Source: Streptosporangiaceae bacterium
GTDB lineage: Bacteria; Actinomycetota; Actinomycetes; Streptosporangiales; Streptosporangiaceae
Assembly: GCA_030041195.1 (NCBI GenBank)
Contig: JASHOI010000296.1
Location: 1-13,695, forward strand
Direction: 5' to 3'
Length of the DNA: 13,695 nucleotides
Shown here: in pieces, positions 1-6,272 of the stretch
Position numbering within the stretch: position 1 is the first letter of the stretch
Layout of the letters: every line of letters starts with the position of its first letter
The notes under the pieces: generated by a model
What the model saw: the letters and a program-made list of their open reading frames with translations, nothing else
Databases searched by the model: none
What the model was told of the DNA's origin: nothing
Translations under genes and position numbers: made by a program

Positions 1-125
1 CATGTGCTCGCAGCGAAATAACCCGTTGCTTTCTGTTGTAGCGTCCTGGCGCATGGTATGCACGGCGCGCCAGAGTGAGCGCTTTGGCCGAATCTACGTT
101 TGACTTGCTGGCGTCAGACAGCGGT

Positions 126-186
126 TTTCCATGATCGCGGTGGATTTGTTGTCGTATCTGCGAAAAACCCACCGCGATCATGGAAA
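126..186. repeat. Perfect 18-bp inverted repeat with 25-nt loop
   Basis: Arm 126-143 (TTTCCATGATCGCGGTGG) is the exact reverse complement of arm 169-186. The 25 nt between them are unpaired apart from weak T-rich/A-rich complementarity near the arms. The element lies 37 bp upstream of the open part of a truncated cupin remnant. No T-run follows, so a standard intrinsic terminator is unlikely. A MITE-like non-autonomous element, a protein-binding dyad or a processed RNA hairpin are all possible. No clear target-site duplication is visible at the edges. Confidence 0.8.
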
Positions 187-223
187 CGGGCCTGGCGCCA
201 AGATCAAACCGGCGTGTTGATGA

Positions 224-451
224 TCTGCGAGCCCCATCCACCGTCAGCACTCCGAGACGTTCTACGTCCTGTCCGGGACAATGCGCTTCACGTCCGCCCG
301 CGAGCACGCTGACGTAGCTGCCCGAGGGGTGATGACCGCGCCGATCGGTGTTCCCCACACCTTCATCTGCACGGTGGCTCCGGACCTCTACATCGGCTAC
401 TTCCCCGAACTGTCCGCCCTGATCGCGCAGCGTGGCAGCCTGCAGTCGTAA
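224..451 (+). pseudogene. 5'-truncated cupin-domain protein remnant
   Basis: The frame is open from just after a stop at 221-223 to the TAA at 449-451, with no credible start codon upstream of the conserved part. The translation contains a cupin signature: HRQHSETFYVLSG (metal-ligand His/His/Glu pattern followed by the FYVLsG strand) and later PIGVPHTF, matching the second cupin motif with its His. About 75 residues remain, so the N-terminal part of the beta-barrel and the start are missing. The break lies near the 126-186 inverted repeat, so insertion or deletion there may have destroyed the gene. Original function is unknown; small single-domain cupins include enzymes and binding proteins. 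It could be expressed from an internal ATG, but that product would lack the first metal motif. Confidence 0.65.
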
Positions 452-485
452 GCGACCAATAACTCAGGCTGGAACTCCGATACCG

Positions 486-998
486 CTATTGCAGTGTTCT
501 GCGAATATCCTTCATGAGAAGCACCAGATGAAGCTCATCGGTAGGGCTCTGCATAAATTCTGGAATGAGGTGCTGATAGAACTGCCTGGCCTGCGTTGTC
601 TCGCAGTGGACGAGCAGGCCACGACAGCCGATCTCTGAAGACAGACCCACAAGGCGGGTGAAAACGTCTTTCATGAGCGCTGCTCCCAATCCCTTGCGCT
701 CATGGCGGATGTCGACGCCAAGGCGGGTCAGAAGCGCGACTGGCTGGGGGTAGGCGCCAGATCCTTTGGCCAGCCGCGACGGGGCGTCCGTGATTCCGAC
801 AGCTGCCATGCACCAGGCGTAATAGGCAACGACGACCTCTGGCTGATCGTCCTGCGTCACGACGAAGACCCTCGACGTCCCGGCGGCGTCAGCTTGATGA
901 GCATAATCCTGGAGCCAGATAGTCTGCTCCTCCGAACTACACAGAAAATCAGCGACCTCGTGGCGCCGCGTGATCCGCTCTGGCGGCAGGTAGCTCAC
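486..998 (-). CDS. GNAT-family toxin (TacT-like acetyltransferase)
   Basis: Predicted 170-residue GCN5-related N-acetyltransferase. In the TacT family the toxin acetylates the amino group of aminoacyl-tRNA and blocks translation. The acetyl-CoA loop RHERKGLGAAL lies at about residues 98-108 (R/QxxGxG/A type). A Tyr in ARQFYQH at about residue 141 is at the place of the catalytic Tyr in TacT proteins. The GTG start at 998-996 is chosen because it overlaps the TGA of the upstream antitoxin gene (GTGA), giving tight coupling, and because the protein then begins directly at the domain (VSYLPPERI). The frame stays open to a further upstream start inside the antitoxin gene, but that extension has no domain character. 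The length fits the family. Toxicity and tRNA target are inferred from the family and the gene pairing. Confidence 0.85.
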   Translation of the reverse strand: MSYLPPERITRRHEVADFLCSSEEQTIWLQDYAHQADAAGTSRVFVVTQDDQPEVVVAYYAWCMAAVGITDAPSRLAKGSGAYPQPVALLTRLGVDIRHERKGLGAALMKDVFTRLVGLSSEIGCRGLLVHCETTQARQFYQHLIPEFMQSPTDELHLVLLMKDIRRTLQ

Positions 999-1267
999 TG
1001 TTCGAACGGGGAAGGTCGCCTCATCAGATCCCGAAGGCCTGGAAGGTCGCGCGCCGGACCGGCGTTGATGGCCTCCCACTCAGCCTGGGCCTCCGGGCTG
1101 AGGGCGAATTGGGTGCGGTCAGCCAGGACGCGGCGCGAGTCGGTGACGAGGTGAGAGACTGCGTACTCGCTGAGCTTCATGTTGCAAGCCTCAGCAGCGC
1201 GGACGATCAGGGCTCGATCGGCCTTGGTGGCACGCAGTTCGATGCGAGTGTCACGTGCGTCAGGCAT
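995..1267 (-). CDS. DUF1778 (TacA-like) antitoxin, ribbon-helix-helix type
   Basis: A 90-residue DUF1778 protein. The N-terminus (RDTRIELRATKADRALIVRAA) forms the ribbon-helix-helix DNA-binding part. The C-terminal half, including FALSPEAQAEWEAIN, is the segment that wraps and neutralises the GNAT toxin in this family. The ATG at 1267 is preferred over an in-frame TTG at 1288 because GGAG lies 6 nt before the ATG on the minus strand. It is the first gene of a two-gene operon and its TGA overlaps the toxin start. Autorepression is usual in the family, and a repeated 9-mer upstream (1292-1311) is a good candidate operator. Confidence 0.88.
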   Translation of the reverse strand: MPDARDTRIELRATKADRALIVRAAEACNMKLSEYAVSHLVTDSRRVLADRTQFALSPEAQAEWEAINAGPARDLPGLRDLMRRPSPFEQ

Positions 1268-1291
1268 GAGCCGCTCCAATCTCCCCAACCT

Positions 1292-1311
1292 TGTACGTCA
1301 AGTGTACGTCA
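1292..1311 (-). promoter_or_regulatory. Candidate autoregulatory operator: two TGTACGTCA repeats
   Basis: TGTACGTCA occurs at 1292-1300 and again at 1303-1311, 11 bp apart start to start, about one helical turn. The pair lies 25-44 bp upstream of the antitoxin ATG. On the transcribed strand each copy reads TGACGTACA, and the first gives TTGACG followed by TACACT, which resembles promoter elements. Same-face direct repeats are a usual binding arrangement for ribbon-helix-helix dimers. Binding itself is inferred. Confidence 0.55.
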
Positions 1312-1339
1312 ACCGTCGGCGCGAGAGGGAGCGCAGCAC

Positions 1340-1483
1340 TCAATCGGTTTCGTGTGCGGGCGCGCTCGACGGCCAGTGAGCAGGTGTCCGGTCGCCCTGC
1401 GGATCGGTGGTCTGGCTCAGTTCGACCAGGTGGCCGTCCGGGTCGCGGATGCAGCAGCGCTTCTCGTACTGGTCATGCCCGGA
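1340..1483 (-). pseudogene. C-terminal remnant of a VOC (glyoxalase/bleomycin-resistance-like) protein
   Basis: The minus-strand frame is open for 47 codons between a TGA at 1486-1484 and a TGA at 1342-1340, with no start codon before the conserved part. It encodes HDQYEKRCCIRDPDGHLVEL, the typical last strands of a vicinal-oxygen-chelate domain: a DPDGHLVEL ending with the metal-ligand Glu. A short variable tail follows. The N-terminal 70 or more residues are absent, so this is a broken gene. It points into the decayed region between the toxin-antitoxin pair and the tRNA-Ala gene. Confidence 0.7.
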
Positions 1484-1549
1484 TCAGCATCACGCTTGAG
1501 CGGCAGCTACAAACGGGACGTTATCGATCTTGATTTGCTGTGTTTTGCC

Positions 1550-1625
1550 TGGTGGAGCTAAGGGGACTTGAACCCCTGACCCCCTGCTTGCAAAGCAGGT
1601 GCTCTTCCAGCTGAGCTATAGCCCC
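1550..1625 (-). tRNA. tRNA-Ala (anticodon TGC), CCA encoded
   Basis: The minus strand folds as a tRNA. The acceptor strand GGGGCTA (from 1625) pairs with TAGCTCC, with one G-U pair. The D arm is GCTCAGCTGGAAGAGC, the anticodon loop CTTTGCAAG has anticodon TGC, and the T arm is AGGGGTTCAAGTCCCCT. The discriminator is A at 1553, followed by an encoded CCA at 1552-1550. The TGC anticodon reads GCN alanine codons. The gene follows the HAD gene on the same strand. Its 3' end faces the decayed accessory DNA at 1-1549, which fits a history as an integration site. Confidence 0.96.
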
Positions 1626-1645
1626 AGCGCTTCCGCGCCGCCCTA

Positions 1646-1651
1646 AGGGTA
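1646..1651 (-). promoter_or_regulatory. Possible -10 box of tRNA-Ala promoter
   Basis: TACCCT (TAnnnT type) on the minus strand ends 20 nt before the first base of the mature tRNA-Ala, leaving room for a short 5' leader. No convincing -35 hexamer is seen 16-19 bp upstream, so this is weak. Confidence 0.3.
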
Positions 1652-1700
1652 CCTGCGCGAGCTGCTGGCCGCAGCGCGGCCACGGGCCCGAACGGGGCGG

Positions 1701-2516
1701 CTACCCAGCTATCCGGCCGTCCGCCCCGCTCCCACGGCGGGCCTGCGCGGCTTCGTCGGCCACGGCGGGGGCAGGCGGCAGGGTCTGGTCCGGCGCCGGG
1801 TCCCGGGCCGGGATCAGCAGCTCCGGCAGCTGGGCGATGCCGGGGATGAGGTGGGTGGCCCCGGCCTGGCGGAGCCGCTGGCCGCTGTGCGTTCCGCCCA
1901 GGATTCCGGCGGCGATGCCGACTCCGGCACGCCGCCCGGAAAGGATTCCGGCCTGGGTGTCGTGCGCCACCGCGGTCTCGCGCACGTCCGTCACACCGAG
2001 CCGGAGCATCGCCGCGAGGACCAGGTCCGGCCACGGCGCGCCCCTGGGCACGTCCTCGGGGGTCAGCGCCAGGTCGATGCGGTCCCACCAGCTCAGGGTG
2101 TCCAGGACCGCGGTCAGCACCCGGCGGGAGAAGCCGGTCAGCACGCAGATCCGGATGCCCGCGCCGGCAAGCTGCGCCAGGGCAGCCTCGGCTCCCGGCG
2201 CCGGCGTGGCGCCGATACGGCCGACGGCGTCGGAGAACGAACGGTCAAGCGCGAGGTGTGCGGCCTGCCCCCGGGCCTGGCTGTCCGGGAACATGGCCTG
2301 CAGGACGTCCACGGTGGAGCATCCCCGGTTCTGGTGCACCTGCGCCATGCACCGGGCATACGCGGCGGTACCGGTCACGACCCCCTGCGTGGCGATGGCC
2401 TCGGCGTAGGCCCGGTCGACCATGCCGCCGTCGCTGACGATCGTGCCGATCAGGCCGCAGCACGCCAGCGAGACCGGTATCGCGCCGCTCGCTTGATCAC
2501 CTTCGCGCGCCGACAC
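1701..2516 (-). CDS. PhnX-like HAD-superfamily protein lacking the nucleophilic Asp
   Basis: A 271-residue protein resembling phosphonatase-like HAD hydrolases. Motif I should read DxxGT but here reads GLIGT (residues 21-25, in CCGLIGT), so the position of the nucleophilic Asp is Gly (GGC codon, one base from GAC). Motif II is present as VLTGFSRRV at about 124-132. The acidic motif IV region is recognisable in AHDTQAGILSGRRAGVG at about 188-204, where the usual GDT is HDT. A cap segment lies between motifs I and II. The last 35 or so residues are Pro/Ala-rich and look disordered. The start is a GTG with a poor ribosome-binding site, 18 bp after the DLW-39 stop, so co-transcription and translational coupling are likely. 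Without the nucleophile, phosphatase or phosphonatase activity is doubtful; it may be a binding or regulatory homologue, or the base may be a sequencing error. Confidence 0.78.
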   Translation of the reverse strand: MSAREGDQASGAIPVSLACCGLIGTIVSDGGMVDRAYAEAIATQGVVTGTAAYARCMAQVHQNRGCSTVDVLQAMFPDSQARGQAAHLALDRSFSDAVGRIGATPAPGAEAALAQLAGAGIRICVLTGFSRRVLTAVLDTLSWWDRIDLALTPEDVPRGAPWPDLVLAAMLRLGVTDVRETAVAHDTQAGILSGRRAGVGIAAGILGGTHSGQRLRQAGATHLIPGIAQLPELLIPARDPAPDQTLPPAPAVADEAAQARRGSGADGRIAG

Positions 2517-2534
2517 GGCCGGGCCTGGGGGAAG

Positions 2535-2654
2535 CTAGTCGTCGTCCGTTGTCGCCTCGGTCCACAGGTCAAGCTCGGCGCGATCGGCTTGCACCTTCCT
2601 CCAGACGGCGAAAACCCCGGCCGCGATGACGGCCAGCAACAGCAGCTTCTTCAC
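2535..2654 (-). CDS. DLW-39 family miniprotein
   Basis: A 39-residue ORF with a GTG start at 2654 and a good ribosome-binding site (GAGGGG, 7 nt upstream). It begins MKKLLLLAVIAAG, a single hydrophobic segment. It continues WRKVQADRAELDLW, the conserved core that names the actinobacterial DLW-39 family (Asp-Leu-Trp, about 39 residues), and ends in an acidic DDD tail. It is probably anchored to the membrane by its N-terminus, with the charged tail exposed. Its biochemical role is not known. In many actinobacteria this gene lies near the gyrA/tRNA-Ile/tRNA-Ala block, and here a tRNA-Ala lies about 0.9 kb downstream on the same strand. The following HAD gene starts 18 bp after its stop. Confidence 0.87.
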   Translation of the reverse strand: MKKLLLLAVIAAGVFAVWRKVQADRAELDLWTEATTDDD

Positions 2655-2738
2655 AGGCACACCCCTCACCTTGGCTACCGCGGAACCGGCCGACCGATAG
2701 CCAAGTTCCATGATTTCTGAAGCCTAGCAAGTGCGTGG

Positions 2739-4346
2739 TTAGCGCGGCCGGTCCACGCGAGCCTCGTCCCAGACCGGCTCCGGCGCCTCATACACGTCGC
2801 CGTCGGCACCGAACACCACAAAGCGGTCGAAGGTGCGGGCGAACCAGCGGTCGTGGCTGGCGGCCAGCACCGTGCCCGAGTATGACTCCAGGCCCTCCTG
2901 CAGGGCCTCGGCGCTGGCCAGGTCGAGGTTGTCGGTTGGCTCGTCGAGCAGCAGCAGCGTGGACCCGCCGAGCTCGAGGAGCAGGATCTGCAGCCGGGCC
3001 TGCTGCCCGCCCGACAGGGTCTCGAACGGCTGCATGGCGCTGGACTGCAGCTCGTACCTGGCCAGCGCCGCCATGGCCTCGTTGGGCAGCATCGCGTGCG
3101 AGGTCATCAGGATCTCCCGCGCGGCCCGCCCCGCCAGGTCGGGGCGGGCGTGCGTCTGGGCGAAGAGGCCCGGCACCACCCGCGCCCCGAGCCTGGCGAC
3201 GCCGGTATGCCGCACCGGCTCCCCGTCGAGCAGCCCAAGGAAATGGGACTTGCCGGACCCGTTGGAGCCGAGCACGGCCACCCGCTCGCCGTACCAGACC
3301 TCGAGGCTGAACGAGTGCATGAGCCCGGTGAGCTCGAGGTTCTCGCAGATCACGGCCCGCTTGCCGGTGCGGCCGCCGCGCAGCCGCATCCGCACGTTCT
3401 GCTCCCGCGGCGCCAGTTCGGGCGGCCCGGCCTCCTCGAACTTGCGCAGCCGGGTCATCGCGGCCTGCAGCCGGGACGCCATGTCCGAGTTGTACGACGC
3501 CTTCTGCCGGTACATCCGCACCAGCTGCTTGAGCTTCTCGTGCTCCTCGTCCCAGCGCCGGCGCAACTCGTCGAGTCGCTCGTTGCGCTCCCGGCGCGCC
3601 TGCGCGTAGGTCGCGAACCCGCCGCCGTGCACCCAGACGTTCCGGTCCTCCACGGTGATGATCCGCTGGGCACAGTTCGCCAGCAGCTCCCGGTCGTGGC
3701 TGACCAGCAGCACGGTCTTGGCCGTCGTGGCGAGCTGCTCTTCGAGCCAGAGCTTGCCCGGCACGTCCAGGTAGTTGTCCGGCTCGTCCAGCAGCAGGAC
3801 CTCGGTCCGGTCCCGGAGCAGCGACTCGAGCACGAGCCGCTTCTGCTCACCGCCGGACAGCGTCCGCACCTCGCGCCACCGGCAGCGGTCGTAGGGCACG
3901 CCCAGCGCGGCGGTGCAGCAGGAGTCCCAGTGCACCTCGGCCTGGTACCCGCCGGCGTCGCCCCACTCGGCCAGCGCCGCGGCGTAGCGCAGCTGAGCCG
4001 GCTCGTCGTCGCGTTCCATCATCAGAAGTTCGGCGGCGTCAAGCTGGGCTGCGGCCTGCCGCACCCGCGGCGCCGAGACGGACAGCAACAGGTCACGCAC
4101 GGTCGAGTCGTCCCGGATGCCGCCGATGAACTGACGCATCACGCCGATGCCGCCGCTGGAACTGACCGATCCGGACTGCGGCGCCATGTCGCCGGCGGCC
4201 AGCCGCATCAGCGTGGTCTTTCCCGCGCCGTTCGGGCCGACCAGCGCGGCGACCATGCCGTCGCCGACCCGGAACGACACGTCGTCAAGGAGCACCCGCC
4301 CGTCGGGGAGAACGTGGCTCACGTGTGCGACCTCGATGTGGCCCAC
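2739..4346 (-). CDS. ABC-F family ATPase (ribosome-associated)
   Basis: A 535-residue protein with two ABC domains and no membrane segments, the ABC-F layout. Domain 1 has Walker A GPNGAGKTT (37-45), signature LSGGEQ (163-168), Walker B LLLDEPDNYLD (184-194) and SHDR. A charged helical linker at about 240-330 (RRERNERLDELRRRWDEEHE and following) corresponds to the P-site-tRNA interaction motif. Domain 2 has Walker A GSNGSGKS (360-367), signature LSGGQQ (444-449), Walker B LLLDEPTDNLD and SHDR. Both catalytic Glu residues (188 and 469) are present. Such proteins act in the ribosomal E site, in translation control, stalled-ribosome rescue or antibiotic protection; which one applies cannot be decided here. 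The GTG start is supported by AGGGGA about 6 nt upstream. The gene is divergent from the DUF1707 gene across 45 bp. Confidence 0.95.
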   Translation of the reverse strand: MGHIEVAHVSHVLPDGRVLLDDVSFRVGDGMVAALVGPNGAGKTTLMRLAAGDMAPQSGSVSSSGGIGVMRQFIGGIRDDSTVRDLLLSVSAPRVRQAAAQLDAAELLMMERDDEPAQLRYAAALAEWGDAGGYQAEVHWDSCCTAALGVPYDRCRWREVRTLSGGEQKRLVLESLLRDRTEVLLLDEPDNYLDVPGKLWLEEQLATTAKTVLLVSHDRELLANCAQRIITVEDRNVWVHGGGFATYAQARRERNERLDELRRRWDEEHEKLKQLVRMYRQKASYNSDMASRLQAAMTRLRKFEEAGPPELAPREQNVRMRLRGGRTGKRAVICENLELTGLMHSFSLEVWYGERVAVLGSNGSGKSHFLGLLDGEPVRHTGVARLGARVVPGLFAQTHARPDLAGRAAREILMTSHAMLPNEAMAALARYELQSSAMQPFETLSGGQQARLQILLLELGGSTLLLLDEPTDNLDLASAEALQEGLESYSGTVLAASHDRWFARTFDRFVVFGADGDVYEAPEPVWDEARVDRPR

Positions 4347-4379
4347 CTGGTCCCCTATCCACGACGTCGCTGCAGGCCC

Positions 4380-4391
4380 GACAATAGCTGG
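4380..4391 (+). promoter_or_regulatory. Candidate -10 for a leaderless DUF1707 mRNA
   Basis: GACAAT at 4380-4385 ends 6 nt before the ATG at 4392. There is no Shine-Dalgarno sequence before that ATG. Spacing and absence of a ribosome-binding site fit a leaderless transcript, a common type in actinobacteria. A -35 box is not evident in the 45-bp divergent gap. Confidence 0.4.
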
Positions 4392-5009
4392 ATGGACCCC
4401 CAGGCCTTCAACTCAAATTCGCGGCTGCGGGCGTCCGACGCGGACCGGGACCGCGCCGCGTCGGTGCTCAACGAAGCGCTCGCCGAGGGCCGGCTGACCG
4501 CCGAGGAGCACTCCGAGCGGCTGGAGTCGATCTACGCTGCCAAGACCCAGGCGGACCTGGTGCCGCTGCTGGAGGACCTGCCCACCGTGTCCGGCGCCAC
4601 CGAGCCGGTCCCAGCGCGCGGTGCGGCGGAGCGCTCCTATCACAGCGGGCCGATCATCGCCATCTTCGGCGGCGCGTCGCGGAAGGGGGCCTGGCGGGTG
4701 CCGCCGGCCAGCACGATCGTGACCGTGTTTGGCGGCGCCGACATCGACCTGCGCGACGCGATCCTGCCCGGCCGGGAGATCACGATAACCGCCGTCTCGG
4801 TGTTCGGCGGGATGTCGATCACGGTGCCGCCCGAGATGCGGGTCGTCGACTCGGGGATCGCGGTGTTCGGCGGCCGGGACGTCTCGGGCGAGACGCCCGA
4901 ATCCGAATCCCCCGACGCTCCGGTGCTCCGGATCAAGGGTGTCTGCGTGTTCGGCGGCATCGGCGTCAAGCACCGGCGGCGCAAGTCCAAGCGCAAAGCC
5001 ATTTCATGA
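4392..5009 (+). CDS. DUF1707 protein with LiaF-like C-terminal repeats
   Basis: A 205-residue protein. Residues about 11-64 are a DUF1707 domain (RLRASDADRDRAASVLNEAL, then GRLTAEEHSERLE), an actinobacterial helical module similar to SHOCT. Residues about 86-190 form a repetitive beta structure with five F-G-G turns at 92-94, 113-115, 138-140, 159-161 and 187-189, as in the C-terminal domain of LiaF-type cell-wall stress proteins. The C-terminus is strongly basic (KHRRRKSKRK). No transmembrane helix or signal peptide is seen, so it is probably cytoplasmic or peripheral. The ATG at 4392 is the first start that places the DUF1707 domain at the N-terminus. The frame stays open far upstream only as antisense to the ABC-F gene. 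A role in envelope-stress sensing is inferred from the LiaF resemblance. Confidence 0.9.
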   Translation: MDPQAFNSNSRLRASDADRDRAASVLNEALAEGRLTAEEHSERLESIYAAKTQADLVPLLEDLPTVSGATEPVPARGAAERSYHSGPIIAIFGGASRKGAWRVPPASTIVTVFGGADIDLRDAILPGREITITAVSVFGGMSITVPPEMRVVDSGIAVFGGRDVSGETPESESPDAPVLRIKGVCVFGGIGVKHRRRKSKRKAIS

Positions 5010-5033
5010 TCCCGGCCCGTTCAGGCCGGATCA
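5007..5033. terminator. Bidirectional stem-loop shared by two convergent genes
   Basis: TGATCCCGGCC (5007-5017) pairs with GGCCGGATCA (5024-5033) with one bulged C and a 6-nt loop. The left arm begins with the TGA of the DUF1707 gene and the right arm ends with the TGA, read on the minus strand, of the coxE gene. There is no T tract on either side, which is usual for actinobacterial terminators. Confidence 0.6.
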
Positions 5034-6272
5034 GGCAGCAGGCGACTCGGCCGGGCGGGGGCGCACCGGGGCGCGGCGCCGGACCGGGTCGGCGAGCGCG
5101 CCGGCTAGCTGGTCGAGCGCGGCGAGCGTGTGCGCGCTGACCACGGCGTCGCAGTGCGGCCAGGCCGCGGCCATGCCGCCGGCCAGCGGCTGGTAGCTGG
5201 CGCTCTTGGTCCGCGGGTTCACCCATACGATCCGGAACGCGACCAGCGACAGCCGCTCCATCTCGCGCCGCAGCACCGCGGGATCGCCCGTGTCCCAGCC
5301 GTCAGAAATGATCACGACGATCGCGCCGCGTGCCATCCCGCGCCTGCCATAGACGTCGTTGAACTCCTTGATCGACTCGCCGATCTTGGTCCCGCCGAGC
5401 CAGTCCGGCGCGGCCTCGCCCGCGCGCTGCAGCGCCACGCTCGGCAGCGTCCGGCGCAGCGCCGGCGTCAGCCGGGTGAGCCGGGTGGCGAACGTGAACA
5501 CCTCGGCCCGCGCCCCGCCCGCGGCGCAGTAGAGCAGCTGGATCATGGCCCGCGCGTACGGTTCCATCGATCCCGATATGTCGCACAGCACGACCAGCCG
5601 CCGTGGCCGACGGGTCGGGGCCCTTGACAGGAGCCGGAACGCGTACCCGCCGGTCCGTCTGGCCTGCCTAAGGGTTGATCGAAGATCGGTGCGCGGCCCC
5701 CCGGGCCGGCGGCGTTCCCTGCGGGATCGGCGCATGGGAACGGCCAGGGTGATGCTGCGCATCAGGCCGACGAGCAGGGCCAGCTCGGTTTCGGACAGCT
5801 CGGCGAAGTCCTGCCCGGCCAGCCGCTCGACCGTGCTGCCCAGGTAACGGTGCTCGATCTCGCGTTCCGGCTCCGGGGCGTCGGCGTCATCCTCGCCGGC
5901 GTCCGGTGTCGGCGCCGACTGGGTGTCGCTGACGTGGGACTTCGCCGCGCGCGCCGCCTTGGCAAGCAGGTCCTCCGGGGTGACCGGCGGCCGCAGCGGC
6001 ATCGGCGGCGCGTCCTGGGGAGCGCGCCGGTTCGCCGGGTCGGCCAGGCCGCCGAACACCTGGTTGAACACCGCCCGCAGGATGTCGATGTCGTCCCGGC
6101 TGGATACCAGCGTCGCCAGCGCGCAGCGGTACAGGGCGTCCAGGCTCTGCGGCCGGGCGATCGTGACCGCGCTCGCGAACCGCGCAGCACGGCCGGGCCC
6201 GACCGGCAGCCCGGCTCGGCGCAGCTCGGCGCCGAACCGCGCGGTCACCTCGGCGAGGTCGCTCCTAGCCAT
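5031..6272 (-). CDS. coxE: CoxE-like VWA-domain protein
   Basis: A 413-residue protein of the CoxE family. The C-terminal half is a von Willebrand factor A domain with a full MIDAS: DISGS (231-235), Thr 295 in GGTKIGES, and SDGWD (323-327). The N-terminal half is helical, with an acidic Pro-rich linker (about 120-140). In Oligotropha, CoxE works with the AAA+ protein CoxD to mature the [CuSMoO2] centre of CO dehydrogenase. MoxR and VWA proteins usually act as a pair, as here. The ATG at 6272 is chosen because it overlaps the end of coxD by 8 bp (stop at 6267-6265) and begins MARSDLAEVTARFG, the family N-terminus. The frame continues upstream only as coxD shadow. It is the last gene of the cluster. 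Confidence 0.92.
   Translation of the reverse strand: MARSDLAEVTARFGAELRRAGLPVGPGRAARFASAVTIARPQSLDALYRCALATLVSSRDDIDILRAVFNQVFGGLADPANRRAPQDAPPMPLRPPVTPEDLLAKAARAAKSHVSDTQSAPTPDAGEDDADAPEPEREIEHRYLGSTVERLAGQDFAELSETELALLVGLMRSITLAVPMRRSRRERRRPGGPRTDLRSTLRQARRTGGYAFRLLSRAPTRRPRRLVVLCDISGSMEPYARAMIQLLYCAAGGARAEVFTFATRLTRLTPALRRTLPSVALQRAGEAAPDWLGGTKIGESIKEFNDVYGRRGMARGAIVVIISDGWDTGDPAVLRREMERLSLVAFRIVWVNPRTKSASYQPLAGGMAAAWPHCDAVVSAHTLAALDQLAGALADPVRRRAPVRPRPAESPAA

Noticed and set aside
46..73. 7-bp inverted repeat CTGGCGC / GCGCCAG with a 14-nt spacer
   Set aside because: Short and GC-rich, with no T-run or adjacent gene end; expected by chance in this composition.
1550..1625. Attachment-site duplication of tRNA-Ala within the window
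   Set aside because: No second copy of the tRNA 3' end was found in 1-1549; the integration history remains an inference.
2833..3609. Ser/Arg-rich plus-strand frame within the ABC-F gene
   Set aside because: Antisense shadow of a full-length ABC-F ATPase with all motifs intact.
3096..4391. Long plus-strand open frame running into the DUF1707 gene
   Set aside because: The part before 4392 is antisense to the ABC-F gene and has no family character; only the part from the ATG at 4392 is coding.
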